Assembly: GCA_015295945.1 (NCBI GenBank)
Contig: DVED01000130.1
Coordinates: 1-64,000, forward strand
Direction of reading: 5' to 3'
DNA length: 64,000 nt
Source of the DNA: Oscillatoriales cyanobacterium M59_W2019_021
GTDB taxonomy: Bacteria; Cyanobacteriota; Cyanobacteriia; Cyanobacteriales; Geitlerinemataceae
In this document: piece by piece, positions 1 through 9,515 of the stretch
Layout of the letters: every line of letters starts with the position of its first letter
Numbering within the stretch: the stretch's first letter is position 1
Position numbers and translations under genes: made by a program
The notes under the pieces: model-generated
Database searches by the model: none
What the model was told of the DNA's origin: nothing
The model's input: the letters and a program-made list of their open reading frames with translations, nothing else

Positions 1-13
1 AATTCTAAAAATA

Positions 14-766
14 ATGAACAAACTTCCCCACATCACGACCTTTTTTTGGGTCATGAAAATCTGTGCTACCACCCTTGGAGAAACCGCCGGCGACCTTTTA
101 TCGATGACGCTCAATGTAGGCTATGCCGTAAGTTCTCTAATCTTAATCGGCGTGTTTTTAGCCACTCTCGTCACTCAATTGGTCTCGAAAAGCTATAACC
201 CTTTACTGTATTGGACGGTTATCCTTTCGACCAGTACCGCTGGAACCACGATGTCCGATTATATGGATCGCACGTTAGGGTTGGGTTATGCAACGGGAAG
301 TACGATTTTAGTGACCCTTCTCTTGGTTATGTTGGCATTCTGGCGATTCAGTGTTGGGTCGTTATCGGTGACGAATATCAAAACCCCTAAAGTCGAGTTG
401 CTGTATTGGACGACTATTCTATTTTCCAATACGTTGGGGACTGCTTTAGGCGATTTTCTTGCCGATAGTTCCGGTCTGGGGTTTGCCGGAGGAGCGCTGC
501 TGATTTCGGGTTTGCTCGCTCTAGTCTTGGCAGCGCATTATTATACTCAAATTTCCGGAGTTTTGTTATTTTGGATTGCCTTTGTCCTCACCCGACCTTT
601 TGGTGCCACGCTGGGGGATTTTTTGACAAAACCTCACGAAAAAGGGGGACTCGGTTTTGGGACGATCGGCTCTTCTATTGTCCTCGTTTCAATTCTGGGA
701 GTTTGTATCGCCTTTACTCATTTCAAGCACAGCCGCTTACTCGCTAGAAGTGCTAAGGAAGGATGA
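14..766 (+). CDS. COG4705-type multi-pass membrane protein
   Basis: A 250-residue hydrophobic protein built from four similar units. Each has a two-helix pattern carrying a small signature of the form YWTxIL...GTxxGDxL (TLGETAGD, TAGTTMSD, TLGTALGD and FGATLGD around residues 20, 75, 140 and 195). This internal repetition is typical of the COG4705 membrane-anchored family; the function of that family is not established. Eight or so membrane segments are expected. The first ATG lies 13 bases from the window edge and the frame is open to the edge, so a longer N-terminus cannot be excluded, but starting MNKLP fits the family. It has no obvious operon partner. Confidence 0.75.
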   Translation: MNKLPHITTFFWVMKICATTLGETAGDLLSMTLNVGYAVSSLILIGVFLATLVTQLVSKSYNPLLYWTVILSTSTAGTTMSDYMDRTLGLGYATGSTILVTLLLVMLAFWRFSVGSLSVTNIKTPKVELLYWTTILFSNTLGTALGDFLADSSGLGFAGGALLISGLLALVLAAHYYTQISGVLLFWIAFVLTRPFGATLGDFLTKPHEKGGLGFGTIGSSIVLVSILGVCIAFTHFKHSRLLARSAKEG

Positions 767-973
767 CGTCGCCACCGCAACTTGGGTGTTTGACATGGCG
801 AATGGGTGTAGAATTTACATGATTCTTATCGATTCAGACACGAGCTTTCCCAAGGATCGTGCGTTTTTCTACAAGAATTCGTTCTGACGGCTAACCGCTA
901 ATATACATCTCAAAAAAATAAACTCAAAGTTTATGTTTCGAGCTATACTTTCATCGTACCGATCGATTTTCTC

Positions 974-1465
974 ATGAGTAGTATTGAAGATTATCTCGAA
1001 CGCTACCCCCAGCAAAGCCAAACATTCATCGGCATCAAGTTCGAGCAATTTCAGGAATTAGTCCAAAAAGTGGAAATCCTTCATCAACCCAAACAACTGG
1101 CACGCCCGAGATTAATTCGAGTTGAAGGAGGTCGCGATCGAAAACTCTCGGTCAAGCAAGAGGTGCTTCTAACGTTAGTTTATTTGCACCAATCTCTCAC
1201 CTTTCGACTTCTGGGGATGCAATTTGAAGTGAGTGAGTCTACCGCTCGCGATATTTTTAATGACTGGGTGGAGACCTTGGGTGAAATCTTGCCCGCAAGT
1301 TTGATGGAGAAAATCACAAAAAAAGACAGGGAGCAGGAATGGATTGAAGAGGCTTTAACCGAACTGGAATCGATCGTAGAAAAGTCCAAACAACATCGGG
1401 GAGGTCTATTAGCTAGATGGATCGATCGCAGGCAATTTCACGGTGAAACAACTCCCTACCCCTAG
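974..1465 (+). pseudogene. Truncated transposase (HTH_Tnp_4-like N-terminus)
   Basis: The first ~140 residues look like the N-terminal helix-turn-helix half of IS5-type cyanobacterial transposases: an LSVKQEVLLTLVYLHQ helix followed by FEVSESTARDIFNDW. The DDE catalytic domain that should follow is absent. The frame loses resemblance after about residue 140 (ELESIVEKSK, where intact relatives continue to the DDE part) and runs antisense into the 3' end of the kinase gene, overlapping it by 57 bases. This is a broken insertion-sequence relic. No terminal inverted repeats were identified with confidence. Confidence 0.65.
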
Positions 1466-2653
1466 CTGACTGGTAACCGCGATCGATCCGCCGTGGTTTT
1501 GCGCGATCGCTCTGGCGATTGCCAGTCCCAAACCCGATCCGCCCGATCGATACGATCGCGACGAATCGGCTTGCCAAAAGCGATCGAACACCCGTTCGAG
1601 ATTCTCGGGTGCGATGCCAATTCCCGTATCTTTAACGCGGACGAGAATGTGTTTTTCCACCCGAGCGCAATCCATCTCAACTTTCCCACCTTCAGGGGTG
1701 TAGCAAAGTGCGTTAACGAGCAAATTGGCGAACAGTTGTTTGAGTTGCGCCACATCTCCCCGTAAATAAATAGGCTTGCCTGGAAAGAGACTTAGTTGGA
1801 TCGATTTTGTCTGCGCTTGTTGTTGATAGAGTTGCAAAAGACCGCTCAATAGATCGGTCAGGTCGAAAATAGTCCGATCGAGTTCCAAATCCCGATCGGT
1901 TCGCGCTAAAAATAACAAATCCTCAGTGAGACGGAGCATCTGAGCGGTGGCATTGGCGATCGCTTCAAATTTTTGAATACCATTAATTGAGATCTCTTCT
2001 GGATATTTCAACGCCACCTGTACGTTCGCATCGATCGCCATCAGAGGATTCCGCAGTTCGTGAGAGGCATCCGCTGTAAACTGCTTGAGTCGATCGAAGC
2101 TTTGCTCCACCGGTTGCATTGCCTGACGAGTTAAGATCGCCCCACCCATCCCGCCGAGCAGCAAGGCAACGATCGCGCCACTACCTAACCCCCAGTCTAG
2201 TTTTCTCAGCGTTTCCTCAAAGTCCTCGAGAGATTGGCTGGCTCTAACATAGCCGACCAGACGATGGTCTTCTTGGCTCGTCAAGGGTAGCGTCATTCCG
2301 CGAATCGGCGGCGTACCCGCCTGCGTCTGGACGATTTTCTTCCTCGCTAAGGGCAATGTTAAGACATAGCGCCCCTGTTTGCCGATCGATCTCCCGCGAG
2401 CGTCAAACCATTCTAATGCTTGATCGCCATCGAGCGATGACTGCACGGAGAAGTCATTCTCCAACACGAGATCGCCATCCTCTAGTTCCAAGCTGGCAGC
2501 CGCACTCTCTCCCAAGGCGACGAGCTTTTCAGTGAACTGTTGGCTGAGAATGTGGGTAAAAACCACGCGAACGGCGATCGCCGAGACGCTTAAAATCGAG
2601 GCGAATACCAACACGTAAGACCGTAATAATCGATCGCGCAGGACTTGAAACAC
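1409..2653 (-). CDS. Membrane sensor histidine kinase (ManS-like candidate)
   Basis: A 414-residue sensor kinase. There is an N-terminal membrane helix (~residues 10-35), a ~120-residue extracytoplasmic part, a second helix (~155-175, GAIVALLLGGMGGAIL), then a dimerisation/phosphoacceptor domain with the H-box FTADASHELRNPL (~195). The HATPase domain has N (NLLVNAL), G1 (DTGIGI) and G2 (GGSGLGLAIA) boxes. It starts with GTG two bases after the stop of the response-regulator gene, so the two are translated together. The H-box region resembles cyanobacterial ManS/Hik27-type kinases, and Mn-transport genes lie in this window; assignment to Mn sensing is inference. Its 3' end overlaps the transposase relic. 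Confidence 0.85.
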   Translation of the reverse strand: MFQVLRDRLLRSYVLVFASILSVSAIAVRVVFTHILSQQFTEKLVALGESAAASLELEDGDLVLENDFSVQSSLDGDQALEWFDARGRSIGKQGRYVLTLPLARKKIVQTQAGTPPIRGMTLPLTSQEDHRLVGYVRASQSLEDFEETLRKLDWGLGSGAIVALLLGGMGGAILTRQAMQPVEQSFDRLKQFTADASHELRNPLMAIDANVQVALKYPEEISINGIQKFEAIANATAQMLRLTEDLLFLARTDRDLELDRTIFDLTDLLSGLLQLYQQQAQTKSIQLSLFPGKPIYLRGDVAQLKQLFANLLVNALCYTPEGGKVEMDCARVEKHILVRVKDTGIGIAPENLERVFDRFWQADSSRSYRSGGSGLGLAIARAIAQNHGGSIAVTSQLGVGSCFTVKLPAIDPSS

Positions 2654-2655
2654 GG

Positions 2656-3339
2656 TTAGAAAACAGAGGTCTTTCTCAGACGATAGCCAATTCCATAGAC
2701 TGTTTCAATCGAGTCTTCCGATCCGCCGACCGCCTTGAGCTTGCGTCGCAGGTTGGTGATATGGGTTTTAATCGTTCCCTCTCCGGAAAATCGATCGAGT
2801 TCCCACAGCTTATCGAGCAGATCTGCACGGGAAAAAACGCGATCGGGATTTCTCAACAGACATTCTAAAATCCGATACTCTTTCGGCGTGAGCGATAAGT
2901 TTCGATCGGCATAAGTCACAATACAAGTGCTTGGGTCGAGTTGCAGCTTGCCATGCGCGAGCACTGAAGGTTTGGTATCCCCACTGCGGCGAGATAACGC
3001 TCGAATGCGTGCTGCCAATTCCTCTAACTTAAAGGGTTTGACCAAATAGTCGTCGGCTCCCGCATCCAAACCGACGACCTTATCGGTGGTGGTGTCTCGT
3101 GCCGTTAGCATCAAAATCAGTGCCGAACTGCCAGCCGTTCGCAACCGCTGGCACAAGGTAATGCCATCGAGTCGGGGCAGCATCAGATCCAGTAAGATGA
3201 GGTCGTATTGCACTGTCATGGCACAGTCCCAACCTTCTATACCGTCTCGAGCCAGGTCGATCGTATGGTTTTGGTGTCGCAGATCTTCGGCTAAAGGGCA
3301 GGAAATGCGATCGTCATCTTCCACCAATAAAATTCTCAT
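2656..3339 (-). CDS. OmpR/PhoB-type response regulator (ManR-like candidate)
   Basis: A 227-residue two-domain regulator. The receiver domain (1-~120) shows the acidic pair EDD near residue 7, phosphoacceptor Asp in LILLDLMLP (~51), the Thr in MLTARD and the Lys in YLVKPF. The winged-helix DNA-binding domain (~130-225) has the usual SLTPKEYRILECLL and IETVYGIGYRL motifs. It is transcribed together with the sensor kinase that follows after 2 bases. Partner and regulon are unknown. The operator-like repeat upstream of mntC in this window is one possible target (inference). Confidence 0.9.
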   Translation of the reverse strand: MRILLVEDDDRISCPLAEDLRHQNHTIDLARDGIEGWDCAMTVQYDLILLDLMLPRLDGITLCQRLRTAGSSALILMLTARDTTTDKVVGLDAGADDYLVKPFKLEELAARIRALSRRSGDTKPSVLAHGKLQLDPSTCIVTYADRNLSLTPKEYRILECLLRNPDRVFSRADLLDKLWELDRFSGEGTIKTHITNLRRKLKAVGGSEDSIETVYGIGYRLRKTSVF

Positions 3340-3433
3340 AGCAATCGGAATGCAATGGGTCTTTCTTTAACTATCATCCTTCCCAACTTTGGCGACAACC
3401 GATCGGCGATCGATGTTGAGAAGAAAAGCGGGT

Positions 3434-3871
3434 CTATTCTCGTTGAAAATTCGGTTCAAAATGAAAGACTTGCTTCCAGATCGTCGCCAATTGATATTGG
3501 GAAATTTCAGTCCCGAAGAAAACCCGAAGATGTCCGTGACAAAAACGGTAAGCATATCCCGATTTTATCAGGTAATACGACCATTGCATTTCCAAATCGG
3601 GAAGACCGTAGGTGAGAATTGCCACGCGATATTCAGACCGATCGTCCATATCTTGGAAACTCGTCCGTAAGTAACCCATTTCATCGGTTCCGCATCGTTC
3701 GCTAACTTCCTCTATTCCCTCATGATACGTTTCAACGCGATCCGTGCAGACACTCACATCCACCCCATACACCTCCTGAAACAGTACCCGTAAAAATGTC
3801 GTCGCACCCGCATCGGATTCGGGATTCGCTGCCAAAAATGGGCGATCGAGTTTCAAGACCCACCCTGTCAT
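3434..3871 (-). CDS. Conserved-looking hypothetical protein upstream of the two-component pair
   Basis: A soluble 145-residue protein that I do not recognise. It is Tyr/Glu-rich (e.g. MQWSYYLIKSGYAYRF), with no signal peptide or membrane segment. It lies 94 bases upstream of the response regulator on the same strand, so it may be the first gene of a three-gene unit. The window offers no other functional clue. Confidence 0.6.
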   Translation of the reverse strand: MTGWVLKLDRPFLAANPESDAGATTFLRVLFQEVYGVDVSVCTDRVETYHEGIEEVSERCGTDEMGYLRTSFQDMDDRSEYRVAILTYGLPDLEMQWSYYLIKSGYAYRFCHGHLRVFFGTEISQYQLATIWKQVFHFEPNFQRE

Positions 3872-4008
3872 ATTGTTAGCCGTTGTCTTCTCGTCTTTTT
3901 TGTGCCTGTCGGTGTCGTCAGGTGATAAACTAAGATTCTATAGACTTTTCGGGCGATCGCCGCTCGGGAAGGTCTATCCGCTTCGAGAAACGATCGGGAA
4001 CTATCGCG
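3872..4008. other. Divergent intergenic region (137 bp)
   Basis: Separates the reverse-strand hypothetical gene from the microprotein-cobA-mntB unit. A possible -10 box for the forward unit is TTCTATAGA near 3936. No clear operator repeat was seen. Confidence 0.3.
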
Positions 4009-4125
4009 ATGCTCGAAATTTTCACCAACCGCCCCTACTGGATTTTTCAAGATACCGTCACGCTGGCAATCTCCGCCCTGTTTTTCTGGCAAGTGTGGGT
4101 AGCGATGCAAGCGATTAAGAAATAG
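4009..4125 (+). CDS. 38-residue single-membrane-span microprotein
   Basis: An ATG-initiated ORF below the track cutoff. It encodes 38 residues: a short polar N-terminus with a TNRPYW motif, one hydrophobic helix (TVTLAISALFFWQVWVAM) and a basic tail ending IKK. It ends five bases before the cobA start codon, on the same strand and probably on the same transcript. Size and architecture resemble small subunits of thylakoid complexes, but I cannot name it. The helix composition and tight spacing argue it is real. Confidence 0.55.
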   Translation: MLEIFTNRPYWIFQDTVTLAISALFFWQVWVAMQAIKK

Positions 4126-4130
4126 TACCG

Positions 4131-4871
4131 ATGACGACCCCACAGGGCAAAGTTTATCTCGTCGGTGCCGGACCCGGAGATCTCGACTACCTCACCGTTC
4201 GCGGACGGCAACTCCTCTCCCATGCGGAGGTTTTGGTCTACGATGCTCTAGCTGACGATCGTCTGTTGCAGTGGGTGAAGCCACAGTGTCAGCAAGTGGA
4301 TGTCGGCAAGCGGGGGGGCAAACCCAGTCCGCCGCAATCGGAAATTAACGACATTTTGGTGCGATACTGCCAGCAAGGTCAGCAAGTGGTTCGCCTTAAA
4401 AGCGGCGATCCTTTTATCTTCGGTCGCTGCACGTCGGAAATCCAAGCACTTGTCGAAGCCGATTGTCCCTTTGAAGTCGTACCGGGCATTTCCTCGGCAC
4501 TGGCGGCTCCTCTCCTGGCAGGCATTCCCCTCACCGATCCCGTCCTCAGTCGCGGTTTTGCTGTCGTTAGCGGTCACGATCCCCTGGCACTGGATTGGGA
4601 AGCCTTGGTGCGGATGGAAACTGTGGTGGTGTTGATGGGGGGCGCTCAGTTACTCGAAATCGTTCGGTTGCTGCAACGCTACGGCAAATCGTCGCAAACG
4701 CCCGTTGCCGTTATTCGTTGGGCGGGTCGTCCCCAACAACAAGTGTGGACGGGAACGCTAGAAAATATCGTCCGCCGCACGGCGAACGAATCTCTATCTC
4801 CCACGGTTATTGTTATTGGAGAAGTGGTGGGCTTGCGGGAGTTTTTGCAGTGCGCGAACGTTAACTCATGA
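4131..4871 (+). CDS. cobA: Uroporphyrinogen-III C-methyltransferase
   Basis: A 246-residue SUMT that transfers two methyl groups from S-adenosylmethionine to uroporphyrinogen III, giving precorrin-2 for siroheme and cobalamin. It shows the family's N-terminal VYLVGAGPGDLDYLTVRG signature, VLVYDALA, the VVRLKSGDPFIFGR motif (~residues 84-97), VVPGISSALAAP (~120) and a VVVLMGG strand. Length is that of a monofunctional SUMT (no CysG or HemD fusion). Its TGA overlaps the ATG of the permease gene (ATGA), so the two are translationally coupled. This pairs a tetrapyrrole enzyme with a metal transporter subunit. Confidence 0.93.
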   Translation: MTTPQGKVYLVGAGPGDLDYLTVRGRQLLSHAEVLVYDALADDRLLQWVKPQCQQVDVGKRGGKPSPPQSEINDILVRYCQQGQQVVRLKSGDPFIFGRCTSEIQALVEADCPFEVVPGISSALAAPLLAGIPLTDPVLSRGFAVVSGHDPLALDWEALVRMETVVVLMGGAQLLEIVRLLQRYGKSSQTPVAVIRWAGRPQQQVWTGTLENIVRRTANESLSPTVIVIGEVVGLREFLQCANVNS

Positions 4872-5776
4872 ATCACTCAATCTTCACTCTCATTATCGAA
4901 CCGCTGCAATATGGATTTATGCAGCGATCGCTGGTTATTGCCATCCTCGTCGGTTTGGTGTGTGCGATCGTGGGGAGTTATTTAATCGTCCGGCGGTTGG
5001 CATTACTGGGAGATGCCATCAGCCATTCGGTATTGCCGGGATTGGCGATCGCCTTTATTTTAGGCATTAATATCTTTGTCGGAGCTTTCATTGCCGGAAT
5101 CCTCAGCACCGTTATTATTACGTGGATTTGGTCGCGATCGAATATTAAAGAAGATGCGGCAATGGGGATCGTTTTCTCGGCTTTCTTCGCCTTGGGAGTC
5201 ACTTTAATTACGATCGTCCAGAAAGAAAATAAAATCGACCTCAATCACTTTTTGTTCGGCAATATTTTAGGCGTCACCGCTGAAGAGGTTATCGAAACCG
5301 CTATTTTAGCGATCGTCGTTCTGGTGACGGTTATTTTATTATACAAAGAGCTCCTATTCTACAGCTTCGATCCCCTCGGCGCCCAAGCAGCGGGTTTACC
5401 CGTCAATTTGCTCAACTTCGGTTTGATGGTTTTGATTTCCCTAACCGTCGTTGCCAGCCTCAAAGCCGTCGGCGTTATCCTGGTTTTATCCCTACTCATT
5501 ACCCCCGGTGCGACGGCTTATCTTCTCGTTCCGCGTTTCTATCAAGTGATGTCGATCGGTTCGATAATTGGCATTATTTCCAGTATTAGCGGAATGTATT
5601 TGAGTTACTACTATAATTTACCGTCCGGACCGGCGATCGTCTTAGTGGTTTCCAGTTTATTTACCTTAGCCTTGTTATTCAGTCCCAGTCAGGGAGTTCT
5701 CACCCATCGAAAATCCACTTCAGAAAAATCGGCAATTTGGCGAGAACTCAAACAGTTACTCAAAGCCAAGCCGTAG
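4868..5776 (+). CDS. mntB: Mn-type metal ABC transporter permease
   Basis: A 302-residue integral membrane protein of the ABC-3 permease family (MntB/ZnuB/SitC), with about eight to nine helices. Diagnostic stretches are GSYLIVRRLALLGDAISH, EDAAMGIVFSAFFALG, LNHFLFGNILGV, DPLGAQAAGLP and VGVILVLSLLITPGATA. It closely resembles Synechocystis-type MntB, which imports Mn2+ across the plasma membrane. It overlaps cobA by four bases. Its ATPase and binding protein are not adjacent but ~8-10 kb downstream (mntA, mntC), so the transporter is genetically split. Zn as substrate cannot be excluded from the permease alone. Confidence 0.85.
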   Translation: MNHSIFTLIIEPLQYGFMQRSLVIAILVGLVCAIVGSYLIVRRLALLGDAISHSVLPGLAIAFILGINIFVGAFIAGILSTVIITWIWSRSNIKEDAAMGIVFSAFFALGVTLITIVQKENKIDLNHFLFGNILGVTAEEVIETAILAIVVLVTVILLYKELLFYSFDPLGAQAAGLPVNLLNFGLMVLISLTVVASLKAVGVILVLSLLITPGATAYLLVPRFYQVMSIGSIIGIISSISGMYLSYYYNLPSGPAIVLVVSSLFTLALLFSPSQGVLTHRKSTSEKSAIWRELKQLLKAKP

Positions 5777-5788
5777 AAACTTTCATTA

Positions 5789-6643
5789 TCAGTTTGATCG
5801 TAAATCTCTGATTTCTTCAACACTCAATCCCGTTGTTTGGCTAATCGTTTCATCATCTAGAATATCTAGCAATTGTCGGGCGATCGATCTCTTGGCATTT
5901 TTCTCCCCTTCTTCCCGTCCTTCTTCCCGTCCTTCTTCCCGTCCTAAAGCGATCGCCCCCTGTTGGTCGTAAATAAACTGTTCTCGCCGTTCTAAATCCT
6001 CAATTTCGTCCCGCGTCAAGTTGGCTTCGTTGGCAATTTCAAAGGCATGATGAATTTCGGGAATGCTATCCATAGTGTTTGGAACTTGAGTGAGCGATCG
6101 CGCAAACTTAAGAAAATAAATCCATTTCTCGGTTAAAGTTTCTAACTGAGAAGCTTCTTTTTTAAATTTAGGAAGTTCGACAAACACTAAATCGAGTTCG
6201 CCATCGGCATAGATAACGTTCTTCGTTCTTTCTTTATACACAAACCGAGAAGTGTAGTCCTCAAATTGAGGAAACATTACAAAGTCAGTAATCGTCAGTG
6301 CGATGACGGGTTTTAGCATTCGGTAGCCTTCGCCAGATTGAAGCTGAAAGGCATAGGTTTTAGCAGCATTATACAACACTCGCTTGTCGAACGACAGGAC
6401 ATTCAATACCTGCATTTCGATAATCACCAACGTGCCATCGTTGAGTTTGGCTTTCACATCGAGATAGGTATCTTTTAATCCCCATATTTTGGGCGGTAAG
6501 TTGGGATTGAGAATTTCGAGATCTTCAATAATGGGCTGGGCATTGTAAATGAGAGCGTTGAGAAAGCTGATGAGAATGTCTTTACTTTCTGAAGACCCAA
6601 AAATTTTCTTAAAGGCATAGTCTGTTTTCGGATTAATAAACAT
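5789..6643 (-). CDS. Rpn-family PD-(D/E)XK nuclease/putative transposase
   Basis: A 284-residue member of the Rpn/PDDEXK_2 family (recombination-promoting nuclease; formerly 'transposase'). The N-terminus has the hallmark NPKTDYAFKKIFG, followed by the nuclease core (TYLDVKAKLNDGTLVIIEMQ, residues ~60-80, supplying the catalytic D...ExQ). The C-terminus holds a charged run of EEGREEGREEGE. This is encoded by a perfect direct repetition of a 12-base unit (5923-5943 region), which is a likely length-variable tract. It is tail-to-tail with mntB (12 bases apart). Confidence 0.82.
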   Translation of the reverse strand: MFINPKTDYAFKKIFGSSESKDILISFLNALIYNAQPIIEDLEILNPNLPPKIWGLKDTYLDVKAKLNDGTLVIIEMQVLNVLSFDKRVLYNAAKTYAFQLQSGEGYRMLKPVIALTITDFVMFPQFEDYTSRFVYKERTKNVIYADGELDLVFVELPKFKKEASQLETLTEKWIYFLKFARSLTQVPNTMDSIPEIHHAFEIANEANLTRDEIEDLERREQFIYDQQGAIALGREEGREEGREEGEKNAKRSIARQLLDILDDETISQTTGLSVEEIRDLRSN

Positions 6644-6961
6644 AGGATTGAATGGGTTGTCGCTCCCTGAACTTGTTTTTTGTACGTTAAATTATTAAAG
6701 CTAACGCACACAGCCTGATCGTACCACACCGTGAAAACCCTGTAAACTCGTTCAATAAATGACTTTATTCTCAATAACTAAATCCAGTAAATCCTCGATT
6801 GCTAGCGATTAAACCCGGACTCGCCGGAATTGACGGCAAGGGGTTTCACCCCTTGTTAATTAACCAACAGCATCATGCCATTCGCCCCTACAATTTGATG
6901 GAATTGAATGTACCTCACGGACTTAAAAATTGCTATAAACTTCATAGTGAGTTGAACGATC

Positions 6962-6982
6962 GGGCGGGTATTTTACCCGCCC
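6962..6982. terminator. GC-rich hairpin after acs
   Basis: A perfect 9-bp inverted repeat (GGGCGGGTA / TACCCGCCC) with a three-base loop begins 8 bases past the acs stop codon. There is no strong U-tract on the minus strand, so this may be a terminator or a 3'-end stabilising hairpin. The rest of 6644-6989 contains no convincing gene. Confidence 0.5.
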
Positions 6983-6989
6983 TCATCTC

Positions 6990-8957
6990 CTACGCGCCGC
7001 CGCGCAACTTATCCAACACGCTGCGATCTTGCAGTGTGGACGTATCTCCAGTAATCTCCTCTCCGGCGGCTAAATTCCGCAACAGGCGGCGCATGATTTT
7101 GCCCGATCGAGTTTTAGGTAAATCGTCGCTGAAGCGGATTTCTCCGGGACGGGCGATCGCCCCAATTTCTTCCACGACGTGCTTTTTCAATTCCTTCGCC
7201 AATTCTTCGCTAGGCGTATACTCCCCTTCCAAACTGACGAATGCCACCACTTCTTCCCCTTTCAACTCGTCGGGTTTGCCCACCACTGCCGCTTCTGCCA
7301 CTGCCGGGTGCGATACCAACGCCGACTCGATTTCCATGGTTCCCAAACGGTGTCCGGCAACGCTAATCACGTCATCGACGCGACCCATCACCCAGAAATA
7401 ACCGTCCTCGTCCTGTCGGGCTCCATCTCCGGCAAAGTAGAAATACTGCCCGTCTTTAGGGGGAATGTGTTCCCAATAGCTGCGGCGGAAGCGATCGAAA
7501 TCGCCGTAAACCGTCCGCATCATACTCGGCCAAGGATACTTAATTGTCAAGTATCCGCCTTCGTTAACTCCGACGGGATTGCCGTCAAGATCCACCACTT
7601 CGGCAATAATTCCGGGGAACGGACGAGTTGCCGAACCGGGTTTGGTGGGGGTTGCCCCCGGTAGCGGGGTAATCATAAATCCGCCCGTTTCCGTTTGCCA
7701 CCAGGTATCGACAATGGGACAGCGTTCGCCGCCGATGACTTGGTGATACCACATCCAAGCTTCCGGGTTGATGGGTTCGCCGACGGTTCCCAGCAGTCGC
7801 AGGGAGGAGAGATCTCGCGCTTTCGGGAGTTGGTCTCCGGCTTTCATAAAGGCGCGAATTGCCGTGGGGGCAGTGTAGAAAATGGTGACGCCGTATTTTT
7901 CTACCACATCCCAGAAGCAACCGGGGTTAGAAGGACGGGGAGCGCCTTCGTACATTAAAGAGGTGGCACCGTTGGACAGCGGACCGTAGACGATGTAGCT
8001 GTGTCCGGTAATCCAACCGACATCGGCAGTACACCAGTAGACATCGGTGTCTTTGAGATCGAACGTCCATTGGGTGGTGACGTGGGTGTAGAGGTTGTAA
8101 CCGCCGGTGGTGTGGACGACGCCTTTGGGTTTGCCGGTACTGCCGGAGGTGTAGAGGATGAAGAGGAGATCTTCGCTGTCCATGGGTTCGGCGGGACAGT
8201 CGGCGGAAACGGTGGGTTGCAATTCGTGCCACCAGACATCGCGTCCCGCTTCCATGTGGATGTCTTGTCCGGTGCGTTTGACGACGAGGACGTTGGTTAC
8301 GGTGGGCACGCCTTCAACGAGGGCTTTGTCTACTTCGTCTTTGAGATGAACGATGTTATCTTTGCGCCAACCGCCATCGGCAGTAATCACCAGTTTGACT
8401 TCTCCGTCTTGGAGACGCTGGCGGAGAGCATCGGCACTGAACCCGCCAAAGACGACGCTATGCACTGCCCCAATTCTGGCACAGGCGAGCATGGCGATCG
8501 CCGCTTCGGGGATCATGGGCATATAAATCCCCACTCGATCGCCCTTTTGCGCTCCCAATTGTTTGAGAACGTTTGCCATCTGACACACTTCTCGGTGGAG
8601 TTGAGCGTAAGTGAGGGTGCGAGAGTCTCCCGGTTCGCCTTCCCAAATCAGGGCGGCTTTATTTTTACGCCAGGTGGTTAAGTGGCGATCAAGGCAGTTG
8701 TAAGAAATGTTAAGCTTGCCGCCGACGAACCACTGGGCGACGGGAGGCTGCCAGTCGAGAACGGTGTCCCATTTCTGGAACCAGTGCAGTTCGGTCTCGG
8801 CAAGTTCTTCCCAGAAACTTTCGGGATCGGCAGCGGCGCGATCGTACAGTTGTTGGTATGCCTCCATGCTGGAGATTTTCGCATTTTGCGAAAACTCTGG
8901 AGACGGCGGAAACGTCCGTTTTTCTTGCAGAATGGATTCGATTGTTGAAGATGACAT
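6990..8957 (-). CDS. acs: Acetyl-CoA synthetase (AMP-forming)
   Basis: A 655-residue enzyme that activates acetate with ATP to acetyl-AMP and then acetyl-CoA. Family marks include the N-terminal AcsA domain ([18 protein letters not shown]), the phosphate loop [20 protein letters not shown] (~residues 265-285), WWQTETGG (~415), the hinge [20 protein letters not shown] and the C-terminal [11 protein letters not shown] with the acetylatable Lys. Full length, with start [10 protein letters not shown]. It is monocistronic, with a hairpin at its 3' end and a long 5' region upstream. Confidence 0.96.
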   Translation of the reverse strand: MSSSTIESILQEKRTFPPSPEFSQNAKISSMEAYQQLYDRAAADPESFWEELAETELHWFQKWDTVLDWQPPVAQWFVGGKLNISYNCLDRHLTTWRKNKAALIWEGEPGDSRTLTYAQLHREVCQMANVLKQLGAQKGDRVGIYMPMIPEAAIAMLACARIGAVHSVVFGGFSADALRQRLQDGEVKLVITADGGWRKDNIVHLKDEVDKALVEGVPTVTNVLVVKRTGQDIHMEAGRDVWWHELQPTVSADCPAEPMDSEDLLFILYTSGSTGKPKGVVHTTGGYNLYTHVTTQWTFDLKDTDVYWCTADVGWITGHSYIVYGPLSNGATSLMYEGAPRPSNPGCFWDVVEKYGVTIFYTAPTAIRAFMKAGDQLPKARDLSSLRLLGTVGEPINPEAWMWYHQVIGGERCPIVDTWWQTETGGFMITPLPGATPTKPGSATRPFPGIIAEVVDLDGNPVGVNEGGYLTIKYPWPSMMRTVYGDFDRFRRSYWEHIPPKDGQYFYFAGDGARQDEDGYFWVMGRVDDVISVAGHRLGTMEIESALVSHPAVAEAAVVGKPDELKGEEVVAFVSLEGEYTPSEELAKELKKHVVEEIGAIARPGEIRFSDDLPKTRSGKIMRRLLRNLAAGEEITGDTSTLQDRSVLDKLRGGA

Positions 8958-9515
8958 AGTTTTGGGTGTAACGTTGGTTACTATTCAAAACCATTTTGAC
9001 CCCAGAGGCGATCGATCGGATCTCGGCAGGGATCGATTCTCGAAAGATCGCTAAAAGTGAGCTAGGATACAGTTTTCCGGCGATGGATATAAATCTAAAG
9101 AAAATATAAAGCTTTTCCGCACTTTGCAAATTTTTGACTAGTATAGTTACAGATTAATAAACCGCTAGCCACAAATCTTATAAAAGGCTGGCATGTAGAA
9201 GATAAAATTCTCAGCCCGATCTGAAACCAGGCCGGGCTAATTTTATATTTGTCCTTTGTCATCGGCCATGTGTCATTGCCACCTGCAACCCGCGAGTCTA
9301 GGAGTTTGAAGGCAGGGAAGAGAGAGGAGATGAGGGGAAGGGGGTAGAAACGGTTCTTGCCAAGGACAAATGACGCATGACGAATGACCAACATTCCCAC
9401 AACCAATATGAAAAACTTAACTGAGATATTTGTTATTTAATAAAAAATTATATTAAATTCGTGTAACAATAGAGGTTATAAAAACATAACGGTATAATGA
9501 TCGAGGTTTGAGATT
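8958..9515. other. 558-bp intergenic region between acs and flv3
   Basis: Holds the promoters of the divergent acs and flv3 genes. A hairpin AGCCCG...CGGGCT at 9213-9238 is followed by a T-rich stretch on the plus strand and may terminate a short transcript. 9245-9400 contains purine-rich and ATGAC-type heptamer repeat debris. A TATAAT box lies at 9492-9497 just before flv3. The ORF on the minus strand here (9095-9406) has no protein-like features. Confidence 0.4.

Noticed and set aside
6799-7401. 200-residue plus-strand ORF at the acs 3' end
   Set aside because: Antisense shadow of the well-supported acs gene; composition is that of a reverse-frame translation (Ser/Pro/Thr-rich, no domain).
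8001-8681. 226-residue plus-strand ORF rich in Gly/Phe
   Set aside because: Antisense of acs; long only because the opposite frame of GC-rich coding DNA lacks stops.
9095-9406. 103-residue minus-strand ORF between acs and flv3
   Set aside because: Translates repeat-derived and hairpin sequence; no family features, poor start context.
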